A stretch of 64,000 nt of DNA from Guyanagaster necrorhizus (lineage: Eukaryota > Basidiomycota > Agaricomycetes > Agaricales > Physalacriaceae): contig NW_025064891.1 of the NCBI RefSeq assembly GCF_019112545.1, positions 1,080,344 to 1,144,343 of the forward strand. The letters are read 5' to 3'. Position 1 is the stretch's first letter, and the number at the start of each line of letters is the position of its first letter. Position numbers and translations under genes: made by a program. Shown in pieces: positions 10,625 to 21,380 of this stretch. The notes beneath the pieces were generated by a model. The model worked only from the letters and a program-made list of their open reading frames with translations, made no database searches and was not told the origin of the DNA.

Positions 10625-13600
10625 TCAATAAGAGTCATTGATACCAGCGTTACCTATACGAGCAGCCAAACAGGGTTTAGGATTTCCACCTCGACCTCTA
10701 CGACCGCGCATTGGTTGAGAAGGAGGGGGTTTCCCGAATACATTACTAAGTCGTCCAAGTAGCTGAGGATTCTTGCTGTCGTTGCTGCTCCGAGGAGGTA
10801 GACTGTCAGGTCGACGGCTGGTCTTGTAGGAATATGTAGATGGATAAGTGGTAACGGCAGAGTAGTCGTAATCTGCGACAGCAGGATCACCAGCGTTTAC
10901 TCCTAGTCTTGAAACTAATGTCGGAGGTGGAGAGGGTGGAGAGATGTCCCGGTTCCAAGCAGCAGGGGGTGTCTGGGGTCGTGGAGGTACGCCTCTTGCT
11001 CTTAACCTTGGTTCACGGCTGTAAGGATCAACGTCTTGTCTCTGACGACGATTGCGAATAAAGGCAGAATCTTCTCGCCTCCGCTTCATACCAGGAGTTG
11101 GCGAAAGAGAGCGAGGCATCGGAGACATGAACCCGCCTCGGGGACTCGGTGGAGGTGGGGGAGAGTAATGATCATAACGCCTATCGTAAGAGTTGGAACT
11201 GGACTCGTTGGGATAATCCTGAGCGGGAGAGAAACATCCGCGTCTGTGGGATGAAGACGGATATCGGTCAGATTCATACGAACGACGCTCGTGAGCGGCA
11301 TTTTCGTCGACAGGGCGAGCACTGTGCCATCCGCTGTCACTAGGAAAACCTGCCGGTCCCATCGGCGATGGTCCACGTGGTTCGGGTGCGCGAGACGTCG
11401 AAGGGCCTGATTGGTATGAAGATTGGATATGAGTGGCGCGTCCGTGGTCTGTCTGAACTGTCAGTGGCGATGCTGATCGTGGCTTTGTGGGCGTTTTCTT
11501 CTGAGTGGAAGGCTTCGCTGCCGGAGCGGCGTTGGGAGAAGGACAAGAAGCGGCCGCAACGGGTGCTTGTTCCTTTGCTGGTGCCTTCTGATTGATTGGG
11601 GCCGATGCTACCTTTGGGTTGGTCGGAGGCATTGATTCATTTTTTGAGGATGCTTTTTGGTCCCCTCGGGAAGGCTGAGAGCTTATTTGATCCGCTGGAG
11701 AAGCTTTAGAAGCCTTGCCTTTTTGGGGCTTCCGGAACAAAGTAGGGGGGTTTGGTGCAGCAGCAGGCATTGATTCAACAGGATTCACGGGCATTTGGGC
11801 AGCAATCTTCTGAGAGGCAAGAACATCTGGGGTCCGTATGGAGCCAAAAGAAGGAGGTAGAGTAGAGACAGGCACAGCATTGAGAGGAAGAGAATTTTGG
11901 ACAGGCGGTGAGAAAACAGAAACAGCATCTGCAATCTTTGGAGGCTGAGAGACGGTGTTAATACTCTGACGGCTGACTTCCTCTATTCTCGCCATCTGCG
12001 ACGCGTCGACGCGACTCCGCTCTCGGATATGCCGAATATTGGCCTCTTGTACATGAAAAAGCTCATCCATGTCTTCCATCTTGACAATGGGAACATTGCC
12101 ATTGTCTGAGGAGAAACATGGCACCATGGTCTCAGAATCTGGTGGGCTGAGAGGAGTTTGAGGAAGATGGTCAATGGGGGGAACACTGTGCTTGTCAGCG
12201 GATGTAGGCTTTTGGGATGCAAAGGTGCCTGTGTGCGAATCGATAATGGTGGAAGCTGTTGATAAGACTTTTGAGTTGGGCATGCTCGGGAAGGTATGCG
12301 TCATTCTGATGGCATCCGTTGGCGGCAGAGTCGAAGGCACCGGCGACGTCGCAGGCACACGTGGTCGTAGTCCAAGAGAGGTAGTGTGGATTAAAGACGG
12401 CGGCGGGTCGGTGCTAGGTGTAGAGATTGTTCCCAACTTCACGTCGCCTGAGTGCGCCTGACGGTTCCCTTTCTCGGGAAGCTCCTTGACTGCCTGCACA
12501 GGTAAGGCAACATCTACAATCTGTTGGACTCCAGTACTTCCAATTTGCGTGCTAGCAGGCGCCGGTGATGTAGCAGGCCGACGCATAGGAAGCGAAGATG
12601 ATGGTATAGAAGACACCTGAGGTTGGGAGGAAAGTATTATCGGTGCTGCATTCATAGATATTGCTTCCGAAGCAGAAGGATGAGGAAGCCCATTCGACTG
12701 CTGAATTGCCGAGCTAGTATGAGGAGGCGGAGGAGAGCTGGTCACATTGTCTGTAGACGGTCCCTTCGCTCTCTCTGCATTTATCCGAGCGGCCTGTACC
12801 CGATTATATTGCATCTTGGCGCGCTGCACCTCTTCACGCTGCTTCTTCTGCTCAGCTAGTAAATCCTGGTGTCTTTTCAACTCGAGCGCCCGTCTCCTCT
12901 CAACCTCTCTGCTTCTGTTAGCCAGCGCTTCCTCAGCCTCGCGTCGTTCTTTTTTCTGTGCAGCCCTTCGAGCCTCTGTATCTTCAGCCTGTTGTTTCTT
13001 TTCCTTGTCTCGCTGTTCTCTCGCCCGCAAGATTTCAGCCTCTTCCTCTTCTCGGGCCCGCCTAGCTGCAAGTTCGGCGTCCTTCACCCTCTTAAGCCGT
13101 TCCTCTTCGTCCTTACGCAATGCCACATCTCGCACTTCGTCTTCCACGCGTTTGGCCTCGGCGGCGGCCATTTCTTCATCAAGCCTGCATTGTATCTCCT
13201 GCCGGCGACGTAAGCCATCGTCTGGCGCCACTGGTTCATCATGATGGAGTTGTACATTATGATCGTCGGGAGAGCCCATAACAACGTCGCTGTCAGGGAG
13301 CGGTTCGAAACTGTTTACGAAGTCTCGCGATAGTTGGGTAGCCCTAGGGGCGAACAGTGTCTTACGCGAGGCGTTATTGCCGGAGTCCAAATTCCGTGCA
13401 CTATTGGCAAGTCTTCTCGTCTCGGCTAATAACCTAGACTTCTCCGACATTATCCACTGATCCAAAGACGCAATCTCACTTCTAATGGTTTCTTCCAGGA
13501 CCTTCCATGGCTCATTGTCAGTTTTGAGCTTTTCCATGGCAACTGTTGCATCCTCTGCTAGCGAATGGGCCCGTTCAGCGGCGCAAAGTGCCTCTTGAGC

Positions 13601-14302
13601 AACATTGACAGATTCTTGAACAGAACTCAACAACTGCTGTGCCAATGTATGAGCACGTTGTGCGGCATCGAGGGCGGCAGAAGACTGTTCGCAGGATGCT
13701 TTGGCAAGAAGAAACACAGTGGATGGGTTTGGAGGGGTGTAGAAGGCCAACGAAGACAAGAGCTGGTCTTTGAGCTTGATCAAAGTCGCCAAAGAATTCT
13801 CTGCTTGCGATTCCGAATCATGTGAAGTGGCACGGACGGCATCTGTAGTGGGGGCAGGCAGCGGTGTGGAAGAGGGATGGGTAGTATGCGGGTCAGACTT
13901 CGGTGGCTCAGAGGATGGATATCGGAGCTGCCATTCAGATGTATTTAATAAAGCATTGTCAATGGAGGAGGTTGGTACAGAAGGTACAGCTTCAGGGGTG
14001 ATGCTGGGCGACGGTTGCAGTGCGAGCCCCGGAATGGTATCACCCGAAGTGGATGCCGCCACTCCAGCAACATCGACGTCGCTGGAGCAAGTTCCAAGGA
14101 CTTGCATTAAAGTCGGCCGAGATATGGAAACGGACGGGCTGGGTGCACCAGCATGCTCCTCAGGTGGTGGACTTGGGGATGGAGAATGCTCAATCCCACC
14201 CAAGTGAGTAGAAGTAAAGCGATGAAGCAGCGCAGGAGCCCGCCCGATGTCTCTGAACTTGAATTCCGTAAATGTGGGAGCAGGTAATGTCGAATTCTCC
14301 AT
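10625..14302 (-). CDS. Intronless 1,225-residue low-complexity coiled-coil protein, function unknown
   Basis: A single uninterrupted frame is striking in a neighbourhood where most genes carry several introns. The first ATG is at 14302 (MENSTLPAPTFTEFKFRD); the frame stays open only a few codons upstream, without an ATG. Residues 1-190 are Ser/Pro/Thr-rich. Residues 195-290 form an Ala-rich heptad region. Residues 375-520 form a long, highly charged helix of Glu, Arg, Lys and Ala, almost certainly a coiled coil. Residues 520-960 are disordered Ser/Pro-rich. The last 260 are rich in Arg, Ser, Tyr and Pro, with MRGRRGRGG near the C-terminus, like an RNA-binding RGG tail. I recognise no catalytic domain. 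A scaffold or RNA-associated role is only a guess. Confidence 0.8.
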   Translation of the reverse strand: MENSTLPAPTFTEFKFRDIGRAPALLHRFTSTHLGGIEHSPSPSPPPEEHAGAPSPSVSISRPTLMQVLGTCSSDVDVAGVAASTSGDTIPGLALQPSPSITPEAVPSVPTSSIDNALLNTSEWQLRYPSSEPPKSDPHTTHPSSTPLPAPTTDAVRATSHDSESQAENSLATLIKLKDQLLSSLAFYTPPNPSTVFLLAKASCEQSSAALDAAQRAHTLAQQLLSSVQESVNVAQEALCAAERAHSLAEDATVAMEKLKTDNEPWKVLEETIRSEIASLDQWIMSEKSRLLAETRRLANSARNLDSGNNASRKTLFAPRATQLSRDFVNSFEPLPDSDVVMGSPDDHNVQLHHDEPVAPDDGLRRRQEIQCRLDEEMAAAEAKRVEDEVRDVALRKDEEERLKRVKDAELAARRAREEEEAEILRAREQRDKEKKQQAEDTEARRAAQKKERREAEEALANRSREVERRRALELKRHQDLLAEQKKQREEVQRAKMQYNRVQAARINAERAKGPSTDNVTSSPPPPHTSSAIQQSNGLPHPSASEAISMNAAPIILSSQPQVSSIPSSSLPMRRPATSPAPASTQIGSTGVQQIVDVALPVQAVKELPEKGNRQAHSGDVKLGTISTPSTDPPPSLIHTTSLGLRPRVPATSPVPSTLPPTDAIRMTHTFPSMPNSKVLSTASTIIDSHTGTFASQKPTSADKHSVPPIDHLPQTPLSPPDSETMVPCFSSDNGNVPIVKMEDMDELFHVQEANIRHIRERSRVDASQMARIEEVSRQSINTVSQPPKIADAVSVFSPPVQNSLPLNAVPVSTLPPSFGSIRTPDVLASQKIAAQMPVNPVESMPAAAPNPPTLFRKPQKGKASKASPADQISSQPSRGDQKASSKNESMPPTNPKVASAPINQKAPAKEQAPVAAASCPSPNAAPAAKPSTQKKTPTKPRSASPLTVQTDHGRATHIQSSYQSGPSTSRAPEPRGPSPMGPAGFPSDSGWHSARPVDENAAHERRSYESDRYPSSSHRRGCFSPAQDYPNESSSNSYDRRYDHYSPPPPPSPRGGFMSPMPRSLSPTPGMKRRREDSAFIRNRRQRQDVDPYSREPRLRARGVPPRPQTPPAAWNRDISPPSPPPTLVSRLGVNAGDPAVADYDYSAVTTYPSTYSYKTSRRPDSLPPRSSNDSKNPQLLGRLSNVFGKPPPSQPMRGRRGRGGNPKPCLAARIGNAGINDSY

Positions 14303-15123
14303 GAAGGAAAGTCGCTTCAATTGAAGGAGGGAAACGCAAGTGCTGGAAGGGAAAAGATAAGATGGACAGAAAGTATAGAATAGGAAATACCCACTGGTAG
14401 GACGGCTCTTGCAGTGATAAACTGATACAGATATAAGAATAAGATAGGTCGTGGTACTGGTCTTTGTTCCGTCGAAAGGGTTACGGCCGCAATAATGGGG
14501 AGCACGTGACCCTTCTTACTCTCCACCATGACCACTACTTCGATTTCTTCACTCCTTGCTGATGACTGGATCTTGTCCTGAGAAAATTTGGCGTCGCATA
14601 AACATTCAGCATTCTGTCTTTATCTCCGCTGCGGACTCTCTGTGGGCCGATCAGCTTGTACTATCCTTCCGGGCCTTCCATGTTCCTAAGACAAACGTTT
14701 CCAGGTCTCTGGGCTACCAGTCTCGCACTCTTTCCTAGCACCGGAAGGAATAATGATGCTCCAGAAACCGATCTTTTCTCTCGGATGCCGACATGTGTTA
14801 ACTCAACGAACGTTTGACGCGTCGCTCCTGATGTACCGAACGAACCTCCTTCGAGCTGATCAAGACCACATGAAATGCAGGAATGCGTAAGCCTGTGATC
14901 TGTATTCTATCTTCCATGTGGTACTTTCCCTTGGGACATTCACACAGCGATCCAAGCTTTACGATGTACCGGCAATCCCGCTCATTTACCGTGATGCACG
15001 AAAATAGTAACCACGATCATATAGGATAGAAGTATTTATAAAAGCTTTTCCCACAGGCTAGCTATATCTCGCCGTTTCTTCCCCCACGTTCGTCTTGTCT
15101 CTCTTCCTCTTTCGTTCTCTACG
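14303..15123. other. Divergent intergenic region, about 820 bp
   Basis: This interval separates the starts of the coiled-coil gene (minus) and the secreted-protein gene (plus). A pyrimidine-rich stretch (15070-15120) precedes the right-hand ATG. A small plus-strand frame near 14527 begins MTTTSISSLLADDW but stops at once, and no continuing exon is evident. Confidence 0.4.
15037..15044 (+). promoter_or_regulatory. TATA-like box of the secreted-protein gene
   Basis: TATAAAAG lies about 80 bp upstream of the ATG at 15124 and is followed by a C/T-rich leader, the usual layout of a strongly expressed fungal gene. Confidence 0.55.
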
Positions 15124-16237
15124 ATGTTGTCTTTCTTTTTATCGTTCTTCTTGCCCACTGTTTCCGCGGGTCCCATCTCCCATCGCTCCGCCGATGTGGA
15201 CTTTTATAATCCACTCTTGAGTGGTGGCTCAATGCTTGACAATTCTGCAGGACTTGGTGAGCCTCTCAATGTACGTTGCCACTTGGTTATCTGCAGGAAC
15301 GTTGTTCTCAATTCCTTGCAGGTCATTATATCCGCCAAGAGCACGCCCTCCGTCCTGGACATTAATTCTCCCCTGGGTGCTATCAACTATTTCCGCGCCC
15401 TTGGCTTGTGACTCAGTGTTTATGGATTCGAGCCCTTCATGTTCTTACGGTTTCCTAGCTCAATTGAATGCTTCGGCCAACATCTTGGAACACCACAGTC
15501 CGCCAACTTGGGTGATGGTCGAGGAGATGTCAACGAAACGGTGGGCTGTCTTTTTGTTTGTCTAACACTTTCGATTAACCTGCTATCAGGCTGTCATCCG
15601 GCAGGATTTCGATATCCCCATCCTTGGTACATGCATAGAGAGTTTAACCGGTGGAAATCATTTCCGGTACGTCATCGAGTACTCTGGCATCGAGTTTTTT
15701 TTAATTAAATCTGGAGCAGTGTTTTCCCTCAAACTGGCCCGGATGCAGATAGTGGCGCGCTGTTCCTCGCGTGAGTGTCGTCACCTTCGCCAGTAGGCGT
15801 ATGAGCTGACCTGATGTTCTTCAGTGTCTCCAAAGAGGAGGTAAGATTTTTGGGAAACTCAAGGAAGCATATAATTGAAATCCGTCCTTCTAGGACCTGA
15901 GTGAAAGTCATAACATCGTTCCCGATGGATACGACATCGGCCGGTTTGTCATTAGTCAGTTCTTGATTTTTCTTGTGCTAATACTTGGCTCAACTCAGTG
16001 ATGAACTCGTTGCCGCTGCTGCTGGAGAACCCAGTTACTTGGGCCAGAAGTACGTGACGGAAGTGACCAACCTTACCGGACTGTTGCAGGCTGGATCGGA
16101 AGGCATTAATCACGGTGCGTAAATTGTCAATTCACTCTAAACATCATATTGACCGACAGTCCGTAGGTATTGCTATTGACGGCGTTGTCAAGATGTTGAC
16201 TGTAACAGCCACTATCGACTTGACCTTCTTTGAATGA
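15124..16237 (+). CDS. Small secreted protein of an uncharacterised fungal family
   Basis: The N-terminus MLSFFLSFFLPTVSAGPIS is a signal peptide. The spliced mature protein contains DFYNPLLSGGSMLDNS, GLGEPLNVIISAKSTP, SPLGAINYFRALG, LGTPQSANLGDGRGDVNET, IESLTGGNHFR, QTGPDADSGALFLAVSKEE, HNIVPDGYDIG and NHGIAIDGVVKMLTV. I recognise this as a conserved secreted family that is common in Agaricomycetes and has no assigned biochemical role. The conserved GGNHFR and DSGALFLA strings and the glycine-rich core suggest a compact fold. At least five short introns are needed. The stop TGA is at 16235-16237. It is transcribed toward RRP46 with only about 220 bp between them. Which upstream exon holds IECFG is slightly uncertain. 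Confidence 0.8.
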
Positions 16238-16459
16238 TCGCATTATTGTCCTTCTACTTAGACTCTTTGTGTTTTATCCTAATGATTACGATCACGAATA
16301 CGAAATGTGTATTGTATTTTGTTTTGGCCCCAATACATATATCCGTTGAAACGTTGAAAACCGAGCGCTAGCTGAGGACACCCCGGCCCGACTTCCCGAC
16401 GAAGGCAACAAACAACAAACGGCACCGCTTTCTCGTCCATCTCCGCCTTTGAAGATCTC

Positions 16460-17279
16460 ATGTCCCGACGCGACGGACGAAAAAGAAATGACTTGCGCGA
16501 TTTGATTGTCGATTTTGACAATTTAGCTCGCGTGGATGGGTCTGCACGGTTTGGCTTCGGTAGGTCTCCTTCAAAAACACTGGTAAGACCATTGCTCAAC
16601 ATCATTTTTAGGACCCGAATATCTAGCACTGGCGACGCTCTCAGGACCCATTGAAGCTCGCCTATCTGCCGAAAATCCCTCAAAAGCTACGCTGGACGTT
16701 CATTTGCGTCCACTTTCCAACGTTTCAGCGACGGAATCCAAATCACTAGCATCCGCCATCGCTTCTGCTTTAACACCATCCTTACTCCTCACCCAAAACC
16801 CTAGGACGCTCATCCAGCTGGTTGTCCAGGCCCTCAGCTCACCGTCGAAATCCTGGAAAGACGGTCTGACAGCAACGATGATCAATGCCAGCACGCTCGC
16901 CTTTCTCAATGCTGCTTCTATACCGATGAAAGGCATAGTTTGCGCTGTCACCGTTGGCCGGTTGGCTTCGTCGAAGCAATTCGTCATCGATCCATCCAGC
17001 GAAGAGGCAGCACTTTTAGATGCGGGCGGATGCTTCGCGTTCCTCTTTGCTGACGGACTTGAAGAGCGCGTCAAGTGCGTTTGGACCAATTGGCGGTCAT
17101 TTTCAGGTGGGTTTGATGAGAAAAACTTGGTACAGGCAAGAAACGTTGCTTCCGAGTCGGCAAGGGAGGTCTGGTCGAAGATGAAGCTATGCGTACATTG
17201 TAGGGAACAGCCTGGCTCGAAACCACACGCTGGAGAGAAAGATGGAGAAGATTCTGATGACGACAAGATGATCATCTGA
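16460..17279 (+). CDS. RRP46: Exosome complex subunit RRP46 (RNase PH fold)
   Basis: This is one of the six RNase PH-type subunits in the ring of the RNA exosome, which processes and degrades RNA in nucleus and cytoplasm. Exon 1 (16460-16559) encodes MSRRDGRKRNDLRDLIVDFD. One intron, 16560-16611, joins GFG to PEYLALATLSGPIEARLSAE. The core continues with DVHLRPLSNVSATESKSLA, LLTQNPRTLIQLVVQAL and GLTATMINASTLAFLNA. The next strings are SIPMKGIVCAVTVGRL and EEAALLDAGGCFAFLF. A charged tail ends EDSDDDKMII. Length is about 255 residues, normal for the family. The eukaryotic ring subunits are catalytically inactive, so the role is structural and RNA-channelling. Confidence 0.9.
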
Positions 17280-17789
17280 ATTGCACACCAGCTCACCCTT
17301 TTATTCTGATGTATTCTGATGTTGGTAGTCTGAAAGATTGGGGACTCGCTTTGTCGCGTGCTGCATGGAGCAGTAACAAGGAGGACTTCCGTGGTTTTTG
17401 TCAGTCCGGGTAATACGTTTTCTTCGGCTGGGGCTGGAGTAACAATCCTTTCTCTTTGAGATTTCACTAGCTTATCCTCATCTATAACAGATTGCCTTTG
17501 AGTCGTAGGATTTATACCCATTTGACGTAGGCTAAGGTGGATAAGAAATGCAATAGATATCGAATATGTCTGCATGCTAGGTCTTTGCTATTCACTGGAT
17601 CAATAAAGAGCAACGTCGTCGAGCAGTCTCATTGTAAGGAGCAATTCGAACAAGAAGACACACTACGAGCTTGGTTCTTTCGCGTATGCGTCGGTAATCG
17701 GTCTTGTTCTACCTTCACATTCCTGATGGGCATTTATTTATTGCTGACAGGATAGTCTTATAACAATTCATCTGCGATACTACATATAT
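17280..17789. other. Convergent 3' intergenic region
   Basis: This interval separates the 3' ends of RRP46 and the GH28 gene. It holds only short frames without recognisable features. Confidence 0.45.
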
Positions 17790-19296
17790 CTATCCAGATG
17801 CGCTACCTGAACATGACAGGCCGAAATCACTGTTGTCGATGTTGGAGCACAAAACTTCAGCACCGCCTGAAGGAGCCAAGACACTGAAGTTGCTGAAGTA
17901 GATATCACAAGTACCGGCACCGGGACAATTAAGATTGGCAATGACGGGGTCGTACTACATAGACATCGTCAAAATTCCAACGTAGGAATGCGAGATTACT
18001 AGAACCATACCGTGTCTGAAGTTGTGCCTTTAAAATTAGTGAAATAGATATCAGTCAGCGTAGCCGTTGATGGCGCAGCAGTGCATTCTGCGGTGGTATC
18101 AGAGCCATAGCAAGATTGGATTTGGGCGGCGTAGTCGCATCCATCAACAGTGATGTCGTTGTAAGTAACATTTTTTACAGTGGCCGTTCCGTGAGATGAG
18201 CCGCCTAAGCGAATGTGGGTTAACGTCGGTGAGGCAATTAAAGTCAGATATGTTCACCTTGGTATAGTTTGATTCCAACTGCTTTCGTTGAATCTGTCAT
18301 GGTTGCGTGATTGACATAGACGTTTGTTACGGTGTCCGTTGAGCCTTCGCCGCCGGCTAAACTTCCAACAGACAGACCATGAGACCTACGAGAAAATATG
18401 AGTCCTCTTTCTCGTATCTCACTTCGATTTACTGACCCTTTGCAAGTGATGTCAGTGACTGTAACATAATTTGCCCCAGACTTGAAAGCAACGCAATCAT
18501 CCTGATTGCTAACGGTGATGTTGGTGATTTCGACATATGTCGACTTGCCAACATCGAATCCATCCGTATTTTTAGGATCGGCACCGTCATCTTCAGCCTT
18601 GGCCGCCGTGAGAGTCAAGCCCGAATACAGGATATTTGTGGATCCGCCAACGACAGAATGGAACACATTGGGAGCGTTTTTGAAACGGAGATTTTCAACT
18701 GTTATATCGCTGGAGCCATCGATATACATCAAGGTAGGCCTGTCGAAATCGCTGTTGTTCGCGAACACGTCCCAGAATGGCTGGGAAAAAATATTTAACC
18801 GATAGATCTGTTCTTCGATCGCGTAATGGTGTGATCTTGCTTACCTGGCCATTACCGTCGACTAACCCGGAGCCCGTAGTCGAATGGATAGTCGCACCGC
18901 TTATACCATCAAGTAGGATAACAGCTGTTACACCATTCCAATAATCGGTGTCAGAGGAGACTTTCATGGTTCCTTCGACACGGAACTCGCATCCCTTACA
19001 ACCGGCTAGAGTGCAAATTTTTCGACCATGGCACACACGCAAGTAAGAAAAAGAAGAATCGTACCAAAGGACAAAGTGCTACGAATAGCATAGGTCGTGT
19101 CGGCCGCAATGACGATCACTCCCCCATCCCCACACGTAGCGAAGGCGGACTGGATAGCGGGAACATCGTCTGTGGAAGATGACTGCGCACTAGCAGGCGT
19201 GCAAGTAGCGCGTTTGGCTAGAGACGGCGTTGGCCCTAGGGAGGCAAAGGCACGAGACAAAGAGAGTGAGAATAACAGAATAAGGAGGGTCAGCAT
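17790..19296 (-). CDS. Secreted GH28 polygalacturonase (probably exo-acting)
   Basis: This is a right-handed beta-helix pectinase that hydrolyses alpha-1,4-galacturonan. The signal peptide MLTLLILLFSLSLSRAFA is followed by CTPASAQSSSTDDVPAIQSA. Catalytic motifs appear in order: NTDGFDVG (Asp), NQDDCVAFKSG (Asp pair), GSHGLSVGSLAGG (His) and AVGIKLYQG (Lys). The last replaces the RIK of many endo-enzymes and is typical of the exo-like fungal branch, hence the tentative exo call. The C-terminus ends near DNSDFGLSCSGSASG with TAG at 17790-17792. About six introns are present. An upstream in-frame ATG would add MKPVLGIPLK before the signal peptide; I prefer the inner one. It is divergent from the pectin methylesterase gene. 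Confidence 0.92.
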
Positions 19297-19849
19297 TTTT
19301 GCAGTTAAACGGGCCGTGTCAGTCTTTAAAGGAATGCCTAGAACGGGTTTCATAGTGAGGCGGGCCGTCATTAATCTAGAAATGGACCTGAGCACATGGA
19401 CTTTGAGCTCTCCAAGAGAGAGAGTTCTTCTATTCGCAGTGCTGGAAACCAGGTTTCTTCCGTGCGAGAATGAAATGCCTTTGTTCTCCTGGGCGAGTGC
19501 TTCCTGACAACAGAAATTAAGTATTTTTAGCGTATGAGAAACGAATACTTTGTGTATCAGCGTCAATTGTACGCAGTACATGGACGAAGACGCGTGAAAA
19601 GTGAAAAACAGGACAATGCTGGGAAAATGTGCGGTTAGACCTCGGCCGGAAGGACGGACCGCTCCTCTTCACGTGTTCGCGGAAAATTATGCTTTGCCTT
19701 GACTTTTGAATCTCTTCGGCGTTACATGCAATCGCATGATGCTCGAGACAACGCGGATGCTTTGTGTATTCCTCATAAACAGAAGCTGACAATGTGGCTT
19801 AGACTCTACCAGATTTAAGGCTTTTTCAGGCAGGTCAGGAGTTTTCGAG
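19297..19849. promoter_or_regulatory. Shared divergent promoter of GH28 and CE8 pectin genes
   Basis: These 553 bp separate the start codons of the polygalacturonase (minus) and the pectin methylesterase (plus). The region is non-coding as far as I can tell, apart from a possible extension upstream of the GH28 signal peptide. Shared control by pectin or carbon source is an inference from the arrangement; I did not identify a specific regulator site with confidence. Confidence 0.55.
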
Positions 19850-21088
19850 ATGATTAACGCCAGCTGTCTACTACCTTGCTACCTTCTTTTGTGGGTTTCT
19901 CTCACGTTTGCGGCGTCCAGGACCTCCCCCCCAGATGGCGCTGTTGTCGTGCGACAGTCCGATACAGAGAGCGGAGAATACAGGTTCGTAGGACTTAGAA
20001 GGTTATCTGACGTACGCTTACATCTCGTTGCAGTACAATTAGTGCAGCCGTGACCACGCTCTCCGGTGGTGAGACAATCTTTATATATCCAGGCACATAT
20101 AATGAGCAAGTGAGCATTGGTGTTGCGAATGTCACTATGCTGTGCTACACGGAAGAGTGTGCCTTTGTCATTTAAGAGAAATTGCCCAATCCCGTTTGAC
20201 TTTTGATTTGACAGCACCAGCACCTACAAGTCGAATGTTGTGACCATTACAAACAACTTGAATGCTCAGGATAATGGCGGTAATGATGCATGTGCAACGC
20301 TTCGAGCCGAAAAAGATGGTTTCAACCTTTACAATTGTATCGTTGAGGTAAGTTCATTCCTATTTGCCGTCTTGTGCCTTTTAATCGTCGTCTTTCGTGT
20401 AGAATACCTACGGGAAAGGCAAGCAGGCGACCGCAGTTGCCGCTCGAGGTAATAAGCAAGGTTTTTACGGTTCTAATTTCACGGGCTACCAGGTTATATG
20501 TTCGTCCTCTTCCGTTCCAATGTGGGTTCTCATATTGTGTCAGGACACACTTTTGGCAGACGGTGGCTATCAATACTATAGCAACTGCTATATTGAAGGC
20601 GCAGTTGACTACATCTATGGAGATTCTTCAGCGTGGTTTGGCGAGTGTACACTTGCAAGCAATGGTGGTGGGGCAATTACAGCAAATTCTCGCGAGGAAG
20701 CATCGGACTCTAGCTACTATGTCATCGATAGCTCCGTGGTCGTCCAAGCCAATTCCACTACGAGCGACTTAACGGAAAAGGTGTATCTAGGACGCCCCTG
20801 GAGAGCCCTAGCACGGGTTGTGTTCCAGAATAGCGAATTGCCAGATTTGATCAATCCACAAGGCTATACCACTTTGGCAGCCAACGCAACGCCGTACGCA
20901 CACGATTTTATTGGGATGTAGCACTTCTGATTCCATGACGATCTCGTAGGATATTTTCCGAGTACGGCAACACGGGTGCTGGTTCAGATACTTCTGAACG
21001 CCTTTACTACACACCTACCTCTGCGGCTATTTCCAAGTCGTCTGTTTTGGGCTCGGATTGGAAGAGCTGGACAGACACGACGTACTGA
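19850..21088 (+). CDS. Secreted CE8 pectin methylesterase
   Basis: This enzyme removes methyl esters from homogalacturonan, exposing it to polygalacturonase. The signal peptide is MINASCLLPCYLLLWVSLTFA. Spliced exons give TISAAVTTLSGGETIFIYPG, YNEQVSIGVANVTMLCYTED, NACATLRAEKDGFNLYNC-like sequence, and the active-site strings GYQDTLLADG, IEGAVDYIYGDSSAWFG and VYLGRPWR. Gln and the first catalytic Asp are in GYQDTL, the second Asp is in GAVDYIYG and the Arg is in LGRPW. The C-terminus FSEYGNTGAGSDTSER...SWTDTTY ends with TGA at 21086-21088. All catalytic residues of the family are present. About six short introns interrupt it. Its nearest neighbour is the divergent GH28 gene. Confidence 0.93.
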
Positions 21089-21380
21089 TGTATTATGTCC
21101 GAGCCTTTATTAATAATTACTTGAGTATTCTTCAGAGTGCACTTTCTGGTGATGATATCTGAATGACCCTAAGCAGTCTTGCTGCGAAGGAAACAAATGA
21201 CAATTGCTCCTTTTGAGTTTCTCAACACTAAGTTCCTCTGATGACGTTCTCTCAGAGGTACCGGTGTCTGGCCCGAATCTGTATGGTCGTGCTTGCCAAT
21301 TCCGGCAGACGACGGAAGTTTCTCCGTTTTCGCTATGAACCTCTATCTCGGTCGTTCGACCACTCCTGTCGAGAGACGCG

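Noticed and set aside
14020..14211. Long or numerous open frames antisense to the 1,225-residue gene (10.6-14.3 kb)
   Set aside because: They are mirror frames of a low-complexity, codon-biased coding region and show no independent start, splice or domain signal.
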